NCBI RefSeq assembly: GCF_000826545.1
Contig: NZ_CDME01000008.1
Location: 372,001-436,000 of the forward strand
Reading direction: 5' to 3'
From: Kibdelosporangium sp. MJ126-NF4
GTDB taxonomy: Bacteria > Actinomycetota > Actinomycetes > Mycobacteriales > Pseudonocardiaceae
DNA: 64,000 nt
Each line of letters begins with the position of its first letter. Position 1 is the first letter of the stretch. The position numbers and the translations under genes were made by a program. The notes beneath the pieces were generated by a model that saw only the letters and a program-made list of their open reading frames with translations, was not told the DNA's origin and searched no databases. Of this stretch, positions 1 to 8,265 are shown piece by piece.

Positions 1-990
1 GGTTTCTGGGGCGTGCTCACGCCCGAGGAGTACGGCGGCATGAACCTCGGCGCGGTGATGGCGGCGCTGCTCGAAGCCGAACTCGGCCGTTCCTTCGTGC
101 AGTTCCGGTTCGGCGGGTCGGCGGACAACATCCTGTTCTACGGCAACGACGAACAGAAGGAGACCTACCTCAAGCCGACGATCTCCGGCGAACGCAAGTC
201 CTGTTTCGCGATCACCGAACCCGGCGCGGGATCCGACGCGCGAGCGATCCGCGCGACGGCGAGGCGCGACGGTGACGACTGGATCATCAACGGCGAGAAG
301 ACGTTCATCACCGGCGGCAACGAAGCCGACTTCACCATGGTCTTCGCCGTGACGGACAAGGACAAGGGCGCGGTCACCTGTTTCCTCGCCGACCGAGAGA
401 TGGGCTGGAAGTCGCAGCCGATCGCCACCATGGGCGAGTGGGGCCCGGCCGCGCTGACGTTCGACAACGTGCGCGTCCCGCACCGCAACATCCTCGGCGA
501 GGAGGGACGCGGCTTCGAACTGGCCATGCGCTGGATCGGCCAGGGCCGCTACCTGTTGCCCGCCAGGGCGATCGGCGCGACCGAACGCCTGCTGGAGATG
601 GGCATCGACTACGCGCGCACCCGCGAGACCTTCGGCCTGCCCATCGCCGAGCGCCAGGCGATCCAGTGGATGATCGCCGACTCGGCCGTGGAGATCGAGG
701 CGCTGCGCTGGCTGGTGCTGCACGCGGCCTGGCAGGTGGACCAGAAGATGGACTCGCGCCAGGCCCAGTCGATGGCCAAGCTCTACGGCGGCGTGAAGGC
801 CAACGAGATCGTCGACCGGGTCCTGCAGATCCACGGCGGAATGGGCTACACCCGCGAACTGCCGATCGAGCGCTGGTACCGCGAACTGCGCCTGCTGCGG
901 ATCTACGAGGGCACGGACGAGATCCAGCGCCGCACCATCGCCCGCAACCTCCTCAAGGGCCACGCCTCCGTCAGCGGCGCCCTCGGCTGA
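1..990 (+). CDS. Acyl-CoA dehydrogenase, 5' truncated by window edge
   Basis: FAD-dependent acyl-CoA dehydrogenase that would introduce an alpha,beta double bond into an acyl-CoA and pass electrons to ETF. The frame is open to base 1, so the N-terminus lies outside the window; about 329 residues of a family that is normally 380-400 are visible. The FAD-site segment ITEPGAGSDA is near residue 73, the flavin-binding stretch RETFGLPIAERQ follows, and the C-terminal YEGTDEIQ carries the usual catalytic glutamate of the family. It converges on kstR with a hairpin between them. Proximity to kstR suggests a steroid or fatty acyl substrate, but no specific fadE number can be assigned. Confidence 0.85.
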   Translation, partial: GFWGVLTPEEYGGMNLGAVMAALLEAELGRSFVQFRFGGSADNILFYGNDEQKETYLKPTISGERKSCFAITEPGAGSDARAIRATARRDGDDWIINGEKTFITGGNEADFTMVFAVTDKDKGAVTCFLADREMGWKSQPIATMGEWGPAALTFDNVRVPHRNILGEEGRGFELAMRWIGQGRYLLPARAIGATERLLEMGIDYARTRETFGLPIAERQAIQWMIADSAVEIEALRWLVLHAAWQVDQKMDSRQAQSMAKLYGGVKANEIVDRVLQIHGGMGYTRELPIERWYRELRLLRIYEGTDEIQRRTIARNLLKGHASVSGALG

Positions 991-1009
991 ATACCCTGGG
1001 CTGAAAGAC

Positions 1010-1055
1010 CTCGTGAGTGGTTAGTCCGGTTCTAGCCGGACTAACCACTCACGAG
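1010..1055. terminator. Bidirectional hairpin terminator between convergent genes
   Basis: Perfect 20-bp inverted repeat (arms 1010-1029 and 1036-1055) around a 6-nt loop, between the stop of the acyl-CoA dehydrogenase and the stop of kstR. The outer ten bases CTCGTGAGTG also begin the hairpin at 18994, which has the same 20-6-20 geometry but a different inner stem. No long T-run follows, as is common for high-GC terminators. Confidence 0.75.
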
Positions 1056-1057
1056 CT

Positions 1058-1669
1058 TTACTTCTTCAGGAGGAGGCGGACGGTCAGTTCGAGGCGGGTT
1101 GCCACGTCCGTTGCCGAGGCGCGGCGGGTGACCCAGGCGACCAAATTGGACAGCCAGACGTCACCGATCACGCGGGCGATCGCTTTGTCCTCGTCGGTGG
1201 GGTCGCCTTCGTGCATGGCGCGGGTGAACATCCGCTCCATCAGCTTGCCGACGTGGTCGACCTCGGCCGCCGCCGAGGTGTCGGCGAACATGAAGGCCCG
1301 CGTCATCGCCTCGGTCAGGTGCGGCTCACGCTGCATCGCGCGGGTGACCCTGCCCAGGACGAACAGGACCCGGTCGTAGTGGGTCTCCCCGGGGACGCTG
1401 CCCTTCTCGATCCGGTCCTGGTTGCGCTCGAACTCGCGCGCCAGCCCGGAGACGAGCAGGTGGATCTTGGAGGGGAAGTAGCGGTACAGCGTGCCGAGCG
1501 CCACTTCGGCCCGTTCGGCGACGGCGCGCATCTGCACCGCGTCGTACCCGCCTTTGGTGGCCAGTGCGATGGTCGCGTCCAGGATGCGCTTGCGCCGGTC
1601 CCGCTGTGCGGCGGAGCCGAGTTCGTCGTCGCCGAGGGCGCTGATGGCACCGGAAGGCGTGGCTGTCAT
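1058..1669 (-). CDS. kstR: TetR-family repressor KstR of cholesterol catabolism
   Basis: TetR regulator of 203 residues. The N-terminal helix-turn-helix (about residues 25-70, with VQMRAVAERAEV and GTLYRYFPSK) and the ligand domain segments (AMQREPHLTEAMTRA, ISDVWLSN-like IGDVWLSNLVAWVTRR) match mycobacterial KstR closely. The family represses side-chain and ring A/B genes and is released by 3-oxo-cholestenoyl-type CoA thioesters. The start at 1669 is chosen because AAGGGG lies about 8 bases upstream. An alternative ATG at 1699 would overlap the KstR operator at 1685-1698. It lies next to fadE34, as in Mycobacterium tuberculosis. Confidence 0.93.
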   Translation of the reverse strand: MTATPSGAISALGDDELGSAAQRDRRKRILDATIALATKGGYDAVQMRAVAERAEVALGTLYRYFPSKIHLLVSGLAREFERNQDRIEKGSVPGETHYDRVLFVLGRVTRAMQREPHLTEAMTRAFMFADTSAAAEVDHVGKLMERMFTRAMHEGDPTDEDKAIARVIGDVWLSNLVAWVTRRASATDVATRLELTVRLLLKK

Positions 1670-1684
1670 CGATGGTCCCCTTGC

Positions 1685-1698
1685 TGAAACCTGTTCCA
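1685..1698 (-). promoter_or_regulatory. KstR operator upstream of kstR
   Basis: TGAAACCTGTTCCA fits the published KstR consensus TnnAACnnGTTnnA at every fixed position. It lies 16 bp upstream of the chosen kstR start, implying autorepression. Confidence 0.85.
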
Positions 1699-1748
1699 TT
1701 TCGGGTACCAGTGTACCGCGCGTCGGCTAATCCTACTCGATCACAGGG

Positions 1749-1786
1749 TTGAGTTCAGAACTGAAACACGTTCTATAATGACGGAG
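1749..1786 (+). promoter_or_regulatory. KstR-controlled promoter of the fadE34/igr operon, probably leaderless
   Basis: A perfect KstR box TGAAACACGTTCTA occupies 1762-1775 and overlaps a consensus -10 hexamer TATAAT at 1774-1779. A -35-like TTGAGT lies at 1749, with a 19-bp spacer. Seven bases after the -10 element is the GTG start at 1786, so the transcript probably begins at or within a base of the start codon. Bound KstR would cover the -10 element. Confidence 0.8.
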
Positions 1787-3774
1787 TGTCCATCACCGAC
1801 GAGCAGCGCGCCATCGGCGAGTCGATCACCGCCTGGGCCGCGACCGCGGGCATCCTGCCGACGGTCCGTGGCGCCGACGGTGCCAAACACTGGCGTGAAC
1901 ACTGGGCCGACCTGGCCCATTTCGGGCTGTTCGAGATGGTCGAAGGCCCGGTCGCCGACGTCGCCATGGCCCTTGAGCACGCCGCGAAGGCGTTGGTGCC
2001 CGGCCCGGTGCTGCCGACCGTGCTCGCCGGTCTGCTGCTGGCGCGTACGAAAGATTCTCAGGTTTCCCGGGAGTTCCTGCCGGGGCTGACCGAGGGTGGT
2101 GTACCAGTCGCGCTGGGTTTGCGGCCCGGCGAGCCCGTCATCGGTCACGCACCGTATCTGCTGACGCGTGTGGACGGCGTCTGGACACTGGCTGAGGCCG
2201 AGCTCACGCAGCGGGACGCCCTTGACTTCTCCCGGCCGCTGTCGGAAGTGGGACGCCGCAACGAAGGCCAGGCGCTCGACGGCGGTTGTACCGGCGGAGT
2301 CGAGGAACTCGCGGTCACGCTGGCCGCCGCCGAAGCGGTCGGTGTCGCGGGCTGGTGCCTGGCAACCGCGGTGGAGTACGCGAAAGTCCGCGAACAGTTC
2401 GGCAAACCGATCGGCTCGTTCCAGGCCGTGAAGCACCTGTGTGCGGACATGGTGTGCCGCGTCGAGGAGGCGCGCGCGGCGGCGTGGGACGCGGCACGCG
2501 CGGCGGACGAGGCCCCCGGCGAGCACCCGCTCGCGGCGGCGGTCGCGGGCGCGGTGGCGTTGGAAGCCGCTGTGCGCACGGCGAAGGACTGCATCCAGGT
2601 CCTCGGTGGCATCGGCTTCACCTGGGAGCACGACGCCCACCTCTACCTGCGCAGGGCTTTGGCGCTCAGGGCGCTGTTCGGCGGCACGTCCCACTGGCGC
2701 CGGAAGGTCGCGGAACTCGCCCGTGGCGGCGCGCGGCGGCAGGTTCGCGCGATGTCCGAAGCGGACAGTGAGACTAGGCGGCTCGTCGCCGAGACGGCCG
2801 CGCTCCCGCCGGATCAGCAACGGGCACGGCTGGCGGAAACCGGCTTGCTGGTGCCGGAGTGGCCCAAGCCCTACGGCATGGACGCGTCGGCTGAGCGTCA
2901 ACTGATGATCGCCGACGAACTGCGCCGCCAGGGCGTGACCAGGCCTGATCTCGTGATCGGGGCGTGGGCCGCGCCGACGGTGCTGCGGTACGGCACCGAC
3001 GAGCAGCGGGACCGGTTCATCTGGCCGACACTGCGCGGAGACATCACGTGGTGCCAGCTGTTCAGCGAACCCGAGGCAGGTTCCGACCTGGCAGCGCTGC
3101 GGACTCGTGCGGTCAAACAGGACGGTGGCTACCGCCTGCGCGGCCAGAAGGTGTGGACCTCACGGGCGGCCGAGGCCGACTGGGCGATCTGCCTGGCCCG
3201 CACCGATCCGGACGTGCCCAAGCACAAGGGCATCACGTACTTCCTGGTGGACATGCGCTCCGACGGCCTGACCATCCGGCCGTTGCGTGAGATGACCGGC
3301 GACGCCATGTTCTACGAGGTGTTCCTGGACGGCGTGTTCGTACCGGACGACTGTGTGGTCGGGCAGCCGGGCGACGGCTGGAAACTCGCTCGGACGACGC
3401 TCGCCAACGAACGGGTCGCCATGGGCGGTTCGTCATCGTTCGGGACCGAGGTGGAAACCCTGCTGGCGACAGCGGAGACGCGTGGCGCCGACCCGGACAA
3501 GCTCGGCGAGCTGGTCGCGGGCGGCCTGGTCGTCTCGCTGATGGACCAGTTCGGCACCGACCCGAGCATCCGGAAACTGGTCGGCGTCCGGCACCGGCAG
3601 GCCGTCGCGGAAGCCACGTTCGAGCTGTACGGCGCCGAGGGCGCACTGGCCGACACCGCGGCCGGTGCCATCCACACCTTCCTGATGACGCGGTGCCTGA
3701 GCATCGCCGGTGGCACCACACAGATTCTGTCGACCCTTGCCGCGGAACGAGTTCTCGGCCTGCCGAGGGCATAG
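1786..3774 (+). CDS. fadE34: Fused two-domain acyl-CoA dehydrogenase FadE34 (ChsE3)
   Basis: 662 residues comprising two acyl-CoA dehydrogenase halves in one chain: an N-terminal subunit (about 1-320, with REQFGKPIGSFQAVKH and LGGIGFTWEHDAHLYLRR) and a C-terminal subunit (about 325-662, with FSEPEAGSDLAALR, GQKVWTSRA and GGTTQILSTLAAERVLGLPR). Steroid-specific dehydrogenases usually form alpha2beta2 heteromers; FadE34 of M. tuberculosis is the fused version, acts on 24-carbon side-chain CoA esters, and is also the neighbour of kstR. First gene of a probable six-gene operon ending with ltp2. The GTG start is supported by the promoter position. Confidence 0.88.
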   Translation: MSITDEQRAIGESITAWAATAGILPTVRGADGAKHWREHWADLAHFGLFEMVEGPVADVAMALEHAAKALVPGPVLPTVLAGLLLARTKDSQVSREFLPGLTEGGVPVALGLRPGEPVIGHAPYLLTRVDGVWTLAEAELTQRDALDFSRPLSEVGRRNEGQALDGGCTGGVEELAVTLAAAEAVGVAGWCLATAVEYAKVREQFGKPIGSFQAVKHLCADMVCRVEEARAAAWDAARAADEAPGEHPLAAAVAGAVALEAAVRTAKDCIQVLGGIGFTWEHDAHLYLRRALALRALFGGTSHWRRKVAELARGGARRQVRAMSEADSETRRLVAETAALPPDQQRARLAETGLLVPEWPKPYGMDASAERQLMIADELRRQGVTRPDLVIGAWAAPTVLRYGTDEQRDRFIWPTLRGDITWCQLFSEPEAGSDLAALRTRAVKQDGGYRLRGQKVWTSRAAEADWAICLARTDPDVPKHKGITYFLVDMRSDGLTIRPLREMTGDAMFYEVFLDGVFVPDDCVVGQPGDGWKLARTTLANERVAMGGSSSFGTEVETLLATAETRGADPDKLGELVAGGLVVSLMDQFGTDPSIRKLVGVRHRQAVAEATFELYGAEGALADTAAGAIHTFLMTRCLSIAGGTTQILSTLAAERVLGLPRA

Positions 3775-3783
3775 GAGGTGGTC

Positions 3784-4746
3784 GTGGACTTCACGTTCGA
3801 CGACACACAGCGCGAGATCGCCGAGCTGGCCGCCGCGGTGCTGCGCCGCGAACCCGACCAGGCATGGAAAGCCCTTGGCCAGGCCGGGCTGCTGACGCTG
3901 TCCGTTCCGGAACGGCTCGGCGGCGACGGTCTTGGCGTGATCGAGACGTGCCAGGTGCTCACCGAGGTGGGCAAGGCAGGCGTGATCACTCCAGCGCTGG
4001 CGACACTGGCAACGGGCGTGCTGCCGATCGTCCACATGGGAACTCCGCAGCAGCAGGACCGCCTGCTGGCCGAGCCCGGCGTGATCACGGCGGCGCTCGA
4101 CGGCCACGTCGCCGCCCATGACGGCCGCCTGACCGGAACCAAGACACACGTCCAGTACGCCGAAGACGCGACCACTGTCCTCGTCACCGCTGGCTCCACT
4201 GTGTACATCGTTGATCCCGTCGACGTCACCCTGACCAGGACGTACTCGTCGAGCGGGACACCGGAGTACACGGTCGACCTGGTCGACGTGCGGGGCGAGC
4301 GGCTCGGCGATGCCGAAACCCTGCAGGCGTTCGCGCTCGCCGGAGCCGCCGCCGCCGGAGACGGGCTGCTGGCGGGCGCACTGCGGCTGACCGCCGAACA
4401 TGTCCGTACCCGGGAACAGTTCGGCAAGCCACTGGCCGCGTTCCAGGCCGTGGCACAGCAGATCGCGGACGTGTACGTCGCCGCTCGAACGCTGCACCTG
4501 GCTGTCTGGTCGGCGATCTGGCGGCTGCACACCAACCGTGACGCCGGACTGGCCACGGACGTGGCCGCCTTCTGGCTGGCCGAGGAACTGCCGCTGGCCA
4601 TGCACACCTGCCACCACCTGCACGGCGGGATCGGCGTCGACATCACCTATCCGATGCACCGCTACTACTCGCTGGCCAAGGACCTCGTGCGGTTCGTCGG
4701 CGGTGCCGAGCACAGGCTCGACCAGTTGGGGGCACGGTGTTCGTAG
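3784..4746 (+). CDS. fadE28: Side-chain acyl-CoA dehydrogenase subunit FadE28 (ChsE1)
   Basis: Beta-type subunit of the heterotetrameric dehydrogenase that oxidises the 3-carbon side chain CoA ester (ChsE1-ChsE2). About 320 residues, shorter than a full dehydrogenase, with RTREQFGKPLAAFQAV and CHHLHGGIGVDITYPMHRYY. AGGAGG at 3773-3778 is 5 bases before the GTG at 3784, which is preferred over the GTG at 3778 inside the Shine-Dalgarno itself. It overlaps the next gene by 10 bp. The order fadE28-fadE29-chsH2-chsH1-ltp2 is that of the mycobacterial igr operon. Confidence 0.85.
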   Translation: MDFTFDDTQREIAELAAAVLRREPDQAWKALGQAGLLTLSVPERLGGDGLGVIETCQVLTEVGKAGVITPALATLATGVLPIVHMGTPQQQDRLLAEPGVITAALDGHVAAHDGRLTGTKTHVQYAEDATTVLVTAGSTVYIVDPVDVTLTRTYSSSGTPEYTVDLVDVRGERLGDAETLQAFALAGAAAAGDGLLAGALRLTAEHVRTREQFGKPLAAFQAVAQQIADVYVAARTLHLAVWSAIWRLHTNRDAGLATDVAAFWLAEELPLAMHTCHHLHGGIGVDITYPMHRYYSLAKDLVRFVGGAEHRLDQLGARCS

Positions 4747-5849
4747 ACCTGACCGAAGAGCAGCACGCGTTGCGCGACGAGTTGCGTGAGTACTTCAAGA
4801 ATCTGCTCACGCCGCAACAGCGCACCGCGATGATGACCGACCGGCACGGCACGGTCTATCGGGACCTCGTGCGGCGCATGGGATCCGACGGCTGGCTGCG
4901 CGACACGAACGACGTGGACCGGCAGATCTTCGTCAACGAAGCCGCCCGCGCGGACATCCCGCTGCCGTACGTGACGCTGCAGACCGTCGGGCCCACCTTG
5001 AAAACCTTCGGCTCACCGGCACAGAAGGACCGTTTCCTCCCGAAGATCGAGTCGGGGGAAGTGCATTTCGCGATCGGGTACACCGAGCCGGAGTCCGGCA
5101 CGGATCTCGCCTCCCTGCGCACGACCGCGGTCCGCGACGGCGGCGACTACGTGGTGAACGGCCAGAAGATCTTCACCACCGGCGCGCACGACGCCGACTA
5201 CATCTGGCTCGCCTGCCGGACCGATCCGCAGGCCCCGCGCCACAAGGGCATCTCCATCCTGATCCTGGACACCAGGTCGCCGGGCTACTCGTGGACTCCG
5301 ATCATCACCTGCGACGGCGCCCACCACGTCAACGCCACCTACTACAGCGATGTGCGTGTTCCGGCGGACATGCTTGTCGGCGCGGAGAACGGCGGCTGGA
5401 AGCTGATCACCACCCAGCTCAACCACGAACGGATCATGCTCGGCCCGGCGGGCAGGCTCGCCGGTTTCCTCGACCGCGTGCACGCGTGGGCGCGTAAGCG
5501 AAACCTGCTCGCGCGCCCGGACGTGCGGCGAGCACTGGCCGAGACCCGTGCGGTGGTGGAGGTCAACGAACTGCTCAACGGCCAGGTCGCGTCGTCCGAA
5601 CTGGACGTGGCGGACGCCTCGGCGACGAAGGTCTTCTCGTCCGACCGGACCCAGCGGATCGGGCGGCTGATGGAGGAGATCGTCGGCAGGTACGGCGACC
5701 CGGCCGATCCGGAGACCGACGAACTCGTGCGCTGGCTTGACGTTCAGGCGAAACGCAACCTGGTACTGACCTTCGGCGGTGGCGTGAACGAGATCCAGCG
5801 CGAGCTGATCGCCACCGCCGGGCTCCGACTGCCGAGGGTGCCCCGATGA
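4737..5849 (+). CDS. fadE29: Side-chain acyl-CoA dehydrogenase subunit FadE29 (ChsE2)
   Basis: Alpha-type partner of FadE28, 370 residues. Visible motifs are YTEPESGTDLASLRT (flavin/substrate site), GQKIFTTGAHDADY, KLITTQLNHERIM and FGGGVNEIQRELIATAGLRLPR. Together the two subunits dehydrogenate the propionyl side-chain CoA thioester of the steroid. GTG start inside the end of fadE28; its stop overlaps the chsH2 ATG (ATGA), which implies translational coupling. Confidence 0.86.
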   Translation: MFVDLTEEQHALRDELREYFKNLLTPQQRTAMMTDRHGTVYRDLVRRMGSDGWLRDTNDVDRQIFVNEAARADIPLPYVTLQTVGPTLKTFGSPAQKDRFLPKIESGEVHFAIGYTEPESGTDLASLRTTAVRDGGDYVVNGQKIFTTGAHDADYIWLACRTDPQAPRHKGISILILDTRSPGYSWTPIITCDGAHHVNATYYSDVRVPADMLVGAENGGWKLITTQLNHERIMLGPAGRLAGFLDRVHAWARKRNLLARPDVRRALAETRAVVEVNELLNGQVASSELDVADASATKVFSSDRTQRIGRLMEEIVGRYGDPADPETDELVRWLDVQAKRNLVLTFGGGVNEIQRELIATAGLRLPRVPR

Positions 5850-6718
5850 GCAATCCCCTTGAGACCGAGGTGCGACGGCTGAAGTCGCTCGGTGAGAGCA
5901 AGCCGAGGTTCGCCAGGGATCCGGTGAACAAGCCGATGATCAACAACTGGACCGAGGCGATGGGTGACCGCAATCCGGTGTACCCGGGGGTCGCGCCACC
6001 CGCGATGGTCCAGGTCTGGACGATGTACGGCCTCGACGGCGTGCGCGACGCGGACGACCCGCTCGGCGCGATGACCAAGGTCCTCGACGACGCCGGATAC
6101 ACCTCGGTCGTGGCCACCAACTGCGAGCAGACCTATCACCGGTACCTCACGCCCGGCGAGCAGCTGTCCGTGACCACCCGACTGTCCGATGTGGTCGGTC
6201 CTAAACGGACTGCGCTGGGCGAGGGGTGGTTCGTCACCACGTTGAGCACGTGGTACGTGGACGACGAGCCGGTCGCCGAGATGATGTTCCGCGTGCTGAA
6301 GTTCCGGCCCCCCGAGCAGGCCGGGACGGTGATCCGGCCGCTGGTCGACCAGGACACGGAGTTCTTCTGGGCGGGCACGGCCCAACGGGAGCTGCGGATC
6401 CAGCGCTGCCCGGACTGTCTGGAACTGCGGCATCCACCAGGGCCGTTCTGCCAGGCCTGCGGCAACGACCGGCCGGATCACGTCGTCGCGTCCGGCCGGG
6501 GGACGGTCTTCAGCTACGTGGTGCACCACCACCCGCCGGTGCCGGGCAAGCGTCTGCCCTTCGTGATCGCACTGGTCGAACTCGAGGAAGGCGTGCGAAT
6601 GCTCGGGGAGTTGCTCGACGTGCCACCGGACGACGTCCGGATCGGCCAGCCGGTCACGGTCGACTGGTCGCGAGTGGACAGTGAGCTGACCGTTCCGGTG
6701 TGGCGGGCCGTGCCATGA
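5846..6718 (+). CDS. chsH2: Steroid side-chain enoyl-CoA hydratase subunit ChsH2 (MaoC + DUF35 zinc ribbon)
   Basis: 290 residues with an N-terminal hot-dog/MaoC-like domain (about 1-155), then a zinc ribbon (Cys188, Cys191, Cys202, Cys205; RCPDC and FCQAC) and an OB-fold DUF35 tail. In the known system, the MaoC half of ChsH2 pairs with ChsH1 to hydrate the C22 enoyl-CoA, and the DUF35 half binds the aldolase Ltp2. All three partners are adjacent here with ATGA overlaps, matching that complex. Confidence 0.87.
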   Translation: MSNPLETEVRRLKSLGESKPRFARDPVNKPMINNWTEAMGDRNPVYPGVAPPAMVQVWTMYGLDGVRDADDPLGAMTKVLDDAGYTSVVATNCEQTYHRYLTPGEQLSVTTRLSDVVGPKRTALGEGWFVTTLSTWYVDDEPVAEMMFRVLKFRPPEQAGTVIRPLVDQDTEFFWAGTAQRELRIQRCPDCLELRHPPGPFCQACGNDRPDHVVASGRGTVFSYVVHHHPPVPGKRLPFVIALVELEEGVRMLGELLDVPPDDVRIGQPVTVDWSRVDSELTVPVWRAVP

Positions 6719-7083
6719 CCGAGCTGCCGGAACTCAGGATCGACACGACCGCGACGTTCGTGGTCAGCACCGCCCTCGCCACCCGCGACTTCCAGGACGT
6801 GCACCATGACCGGGACGCGGCCGTGGCCCGCGGCTCGGCCGACATCTTCCTCAACATCCTCACCACGACCGGTCTGGTGCAGCGGTTCGTCACCGACTGG
6901 GCCGGGCCTCAGGCACTGGTCCGCGGTGTCGCCATCCGTCTTGGCGTGCCGTGCTACGCGGGCGACACGCTGGTGTTCTCCGGCACAGCGGAATCCGACG
7001 GCGAGAACACCGTTGTCCAGGTGGTGGGCAAGTGCTCGCTCGGTGATCACGTCACCGGCACGGTTCGGGTGAGTGCGTCATGA
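6715..7083 (+). CDS. chsH1: Steroid side-chain enoyl-CoA hydratase subunit ChsH1 (MaoC-like)
   Basis: Small single hot-dog protein of 122 residues with the hydratase-type segment RDFQDVHHDRDAA at about residues 24-36, which carries the acidic/histidine pair used by MaoC hydratases. It is the catalytic partner of ChsH2. The ATG at 6715 overlaps the chsH2 stop (ATGA) and is preferred over the in-frame upstream start at 6700, which would lie inside chsH2. It also overlaps ltp2 by 4 bp. Confidence 0.86.
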   Translation: MTELPELRIDTTATFVVSTALATRDFQDVHHDRDAAVARGSADIFLNILTTTGLVQRFVTDWAGPQALVRGVAIRLGVPCYAGDTLVFSGTAESDGENTVVQVVGKCSLGDHVTGTVRVSAS

Positions 7084-8243
7084 GGACTTTGTCGGGTGCG
7101 GCCGCGATCGCCGGGATCGGGGCGACGGAGTTCTCCAAGCAGTCCGGCCGTACGGAACTGCGACTGGCCGTGGAGGCGATCAGGGCGGCACTCGCCGACG
7201 CGGGCCTTGCCGCGTCCGATGTGGACGGCTTGGTCACGTTCACGATGGACACGAACTCGGAGATCGCGGTCGCCCGGGAGCTGGGCATCCCGCAGTTGAG
7301 CTTCTTCAGCCGGATCAACTTCGGCGGTGGCGCTGCGTGTGCGACTGTCCAGCAGGCAGCGATGGCCGTGGCGACCGGTGTGGCGGACGTCGTGGTGTGT
7401 TACCGGGCGTTCAACGAGCGTTCGGGACAGCGTTTCGGCCGCGTCTCCACAGCGGCGGCGACGGCGCCGACGTCCAACGGGATAGATGCGTCGTGGGCAT
7501 ATCCGATGGGCCTGGGCACACCCGCGGCCGACGTCGCCATGTTCGCTCGGCGTTACCAACATGTCTACGGTGCGACGTCGGAGGACTTCGGCCGCGTCGC
7601 GGTGGCGGACCGCAGGCACGCCGCCGTCAACCCGAACGCGTGGTTCCACGGCAAGCCGATCACGTTGGCGGATCACCAGGCATCGCGCTGGGTGGTTGAA
7701 CCATTGCACCTGCTCGACTGCTGCCAGGAAAGCGACGGTGGTGTGGCGTTGGTGGTGACGAGCGCCGAACGTGCCCGTGACCTGCCGCACCGCCCGGCGG
7801 TGATCGCGGCGGCGGCGCAGGGCAGCGGGCCCGACCAGTTCGTGATGACGTCCTATTACCGCGACGACCTGCTCGGACTCCCGGAGATGCGGGTGGTCGG
7901 CGATCAGCTGTGGGCGCAGTCCGGGCTGCGTCCCGACGACATCGCGACCGCGGTGCTGTATGACCATTTCACCCCGTTTGTTCTGATTCAGCTGGAGGAA
8001 CTGGGTTTCTGCGGACCGGGCGAGGCGAGGGAATTCATCGCCGGTGGGGCGATCGAGATCGGCGGCCGGTTGCCGGTCAACACGCACGGCGGCCAACTCG
8101 GTGAGGCCTACATTCATGGGATGAACGGGATCGCCGAGGCGGTCCGGCAGATCCGTGGCACGTCCTGCAATCAGGTCGGCGGCCCGGTTCTGGTCACCGC
8201 GGGCACCGGAGTCCCTACTAGTGGACTGATAGTCAGCGAGTAG
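7080..8243 (+). CDS. ltp2: Thiolase-fold steroid side-chain aldolase Ltp2
   Basis: 387 residues, SCP-x/thiolase-like fold. In the known pathway Ltp2 is a retro-aldolase that, bound to the DUF35 domain of ChsH2, releases propionyl-CoA and the 17-keto steroid. It lacks an obvious thiolase nucleophile motif; visible landmarks are AAIAGIGATEFSKQSGR at the N-terminus, LYDHFTPFVLIQLEELGFC and VNTHGGQLGEAYIHGMNG. Last gene of the fadE34-igr run. Imperfect inverted repeats follow at 8212-8256. Confidence 0.88.
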   Translation: MRTLSGAAAIAGIGATEFSKQSGRTELRLAVEAIRAALADAGLAASDVDGLVTFTMDTNSEIAVARELGIPQLSFFSRINFGGGAACATVQQAAMAVATGVADVVVCYRAFNERSGQRFGRVSTAAATAPTSNGIDASWAYPMGLGTPAADVAMFARRYQHVYGATSEDFGRVAVADRRHAAVNPNAWFHGKPITLADHQASRWVVEPLHLLDCCQESDGGVALVVTSAERARDLPHRPAVIAAAAQGSGPDQFVMTSYYRDDLLGLPEMRVVGDQLWAQSGLRPDDIATAVLYDHFTPFVLIQLEELGFCGPGEAREFIAGGAIEIGGRLPVNTHGGQLGEAYIHGMNGIAEAVRQIRGTSCNQVGGPVLVTAGTGVPTSGLIVSE

Positions 8244-8265
8244 GGAATCCACTAGTGCGGCGGCC

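Noticed and set aside
8212..8256. Hairpin after ltp2
   Set aside because: Two mutually exclusive short stems (7 and 9 bp) with long loops; not convincing as a terminator.
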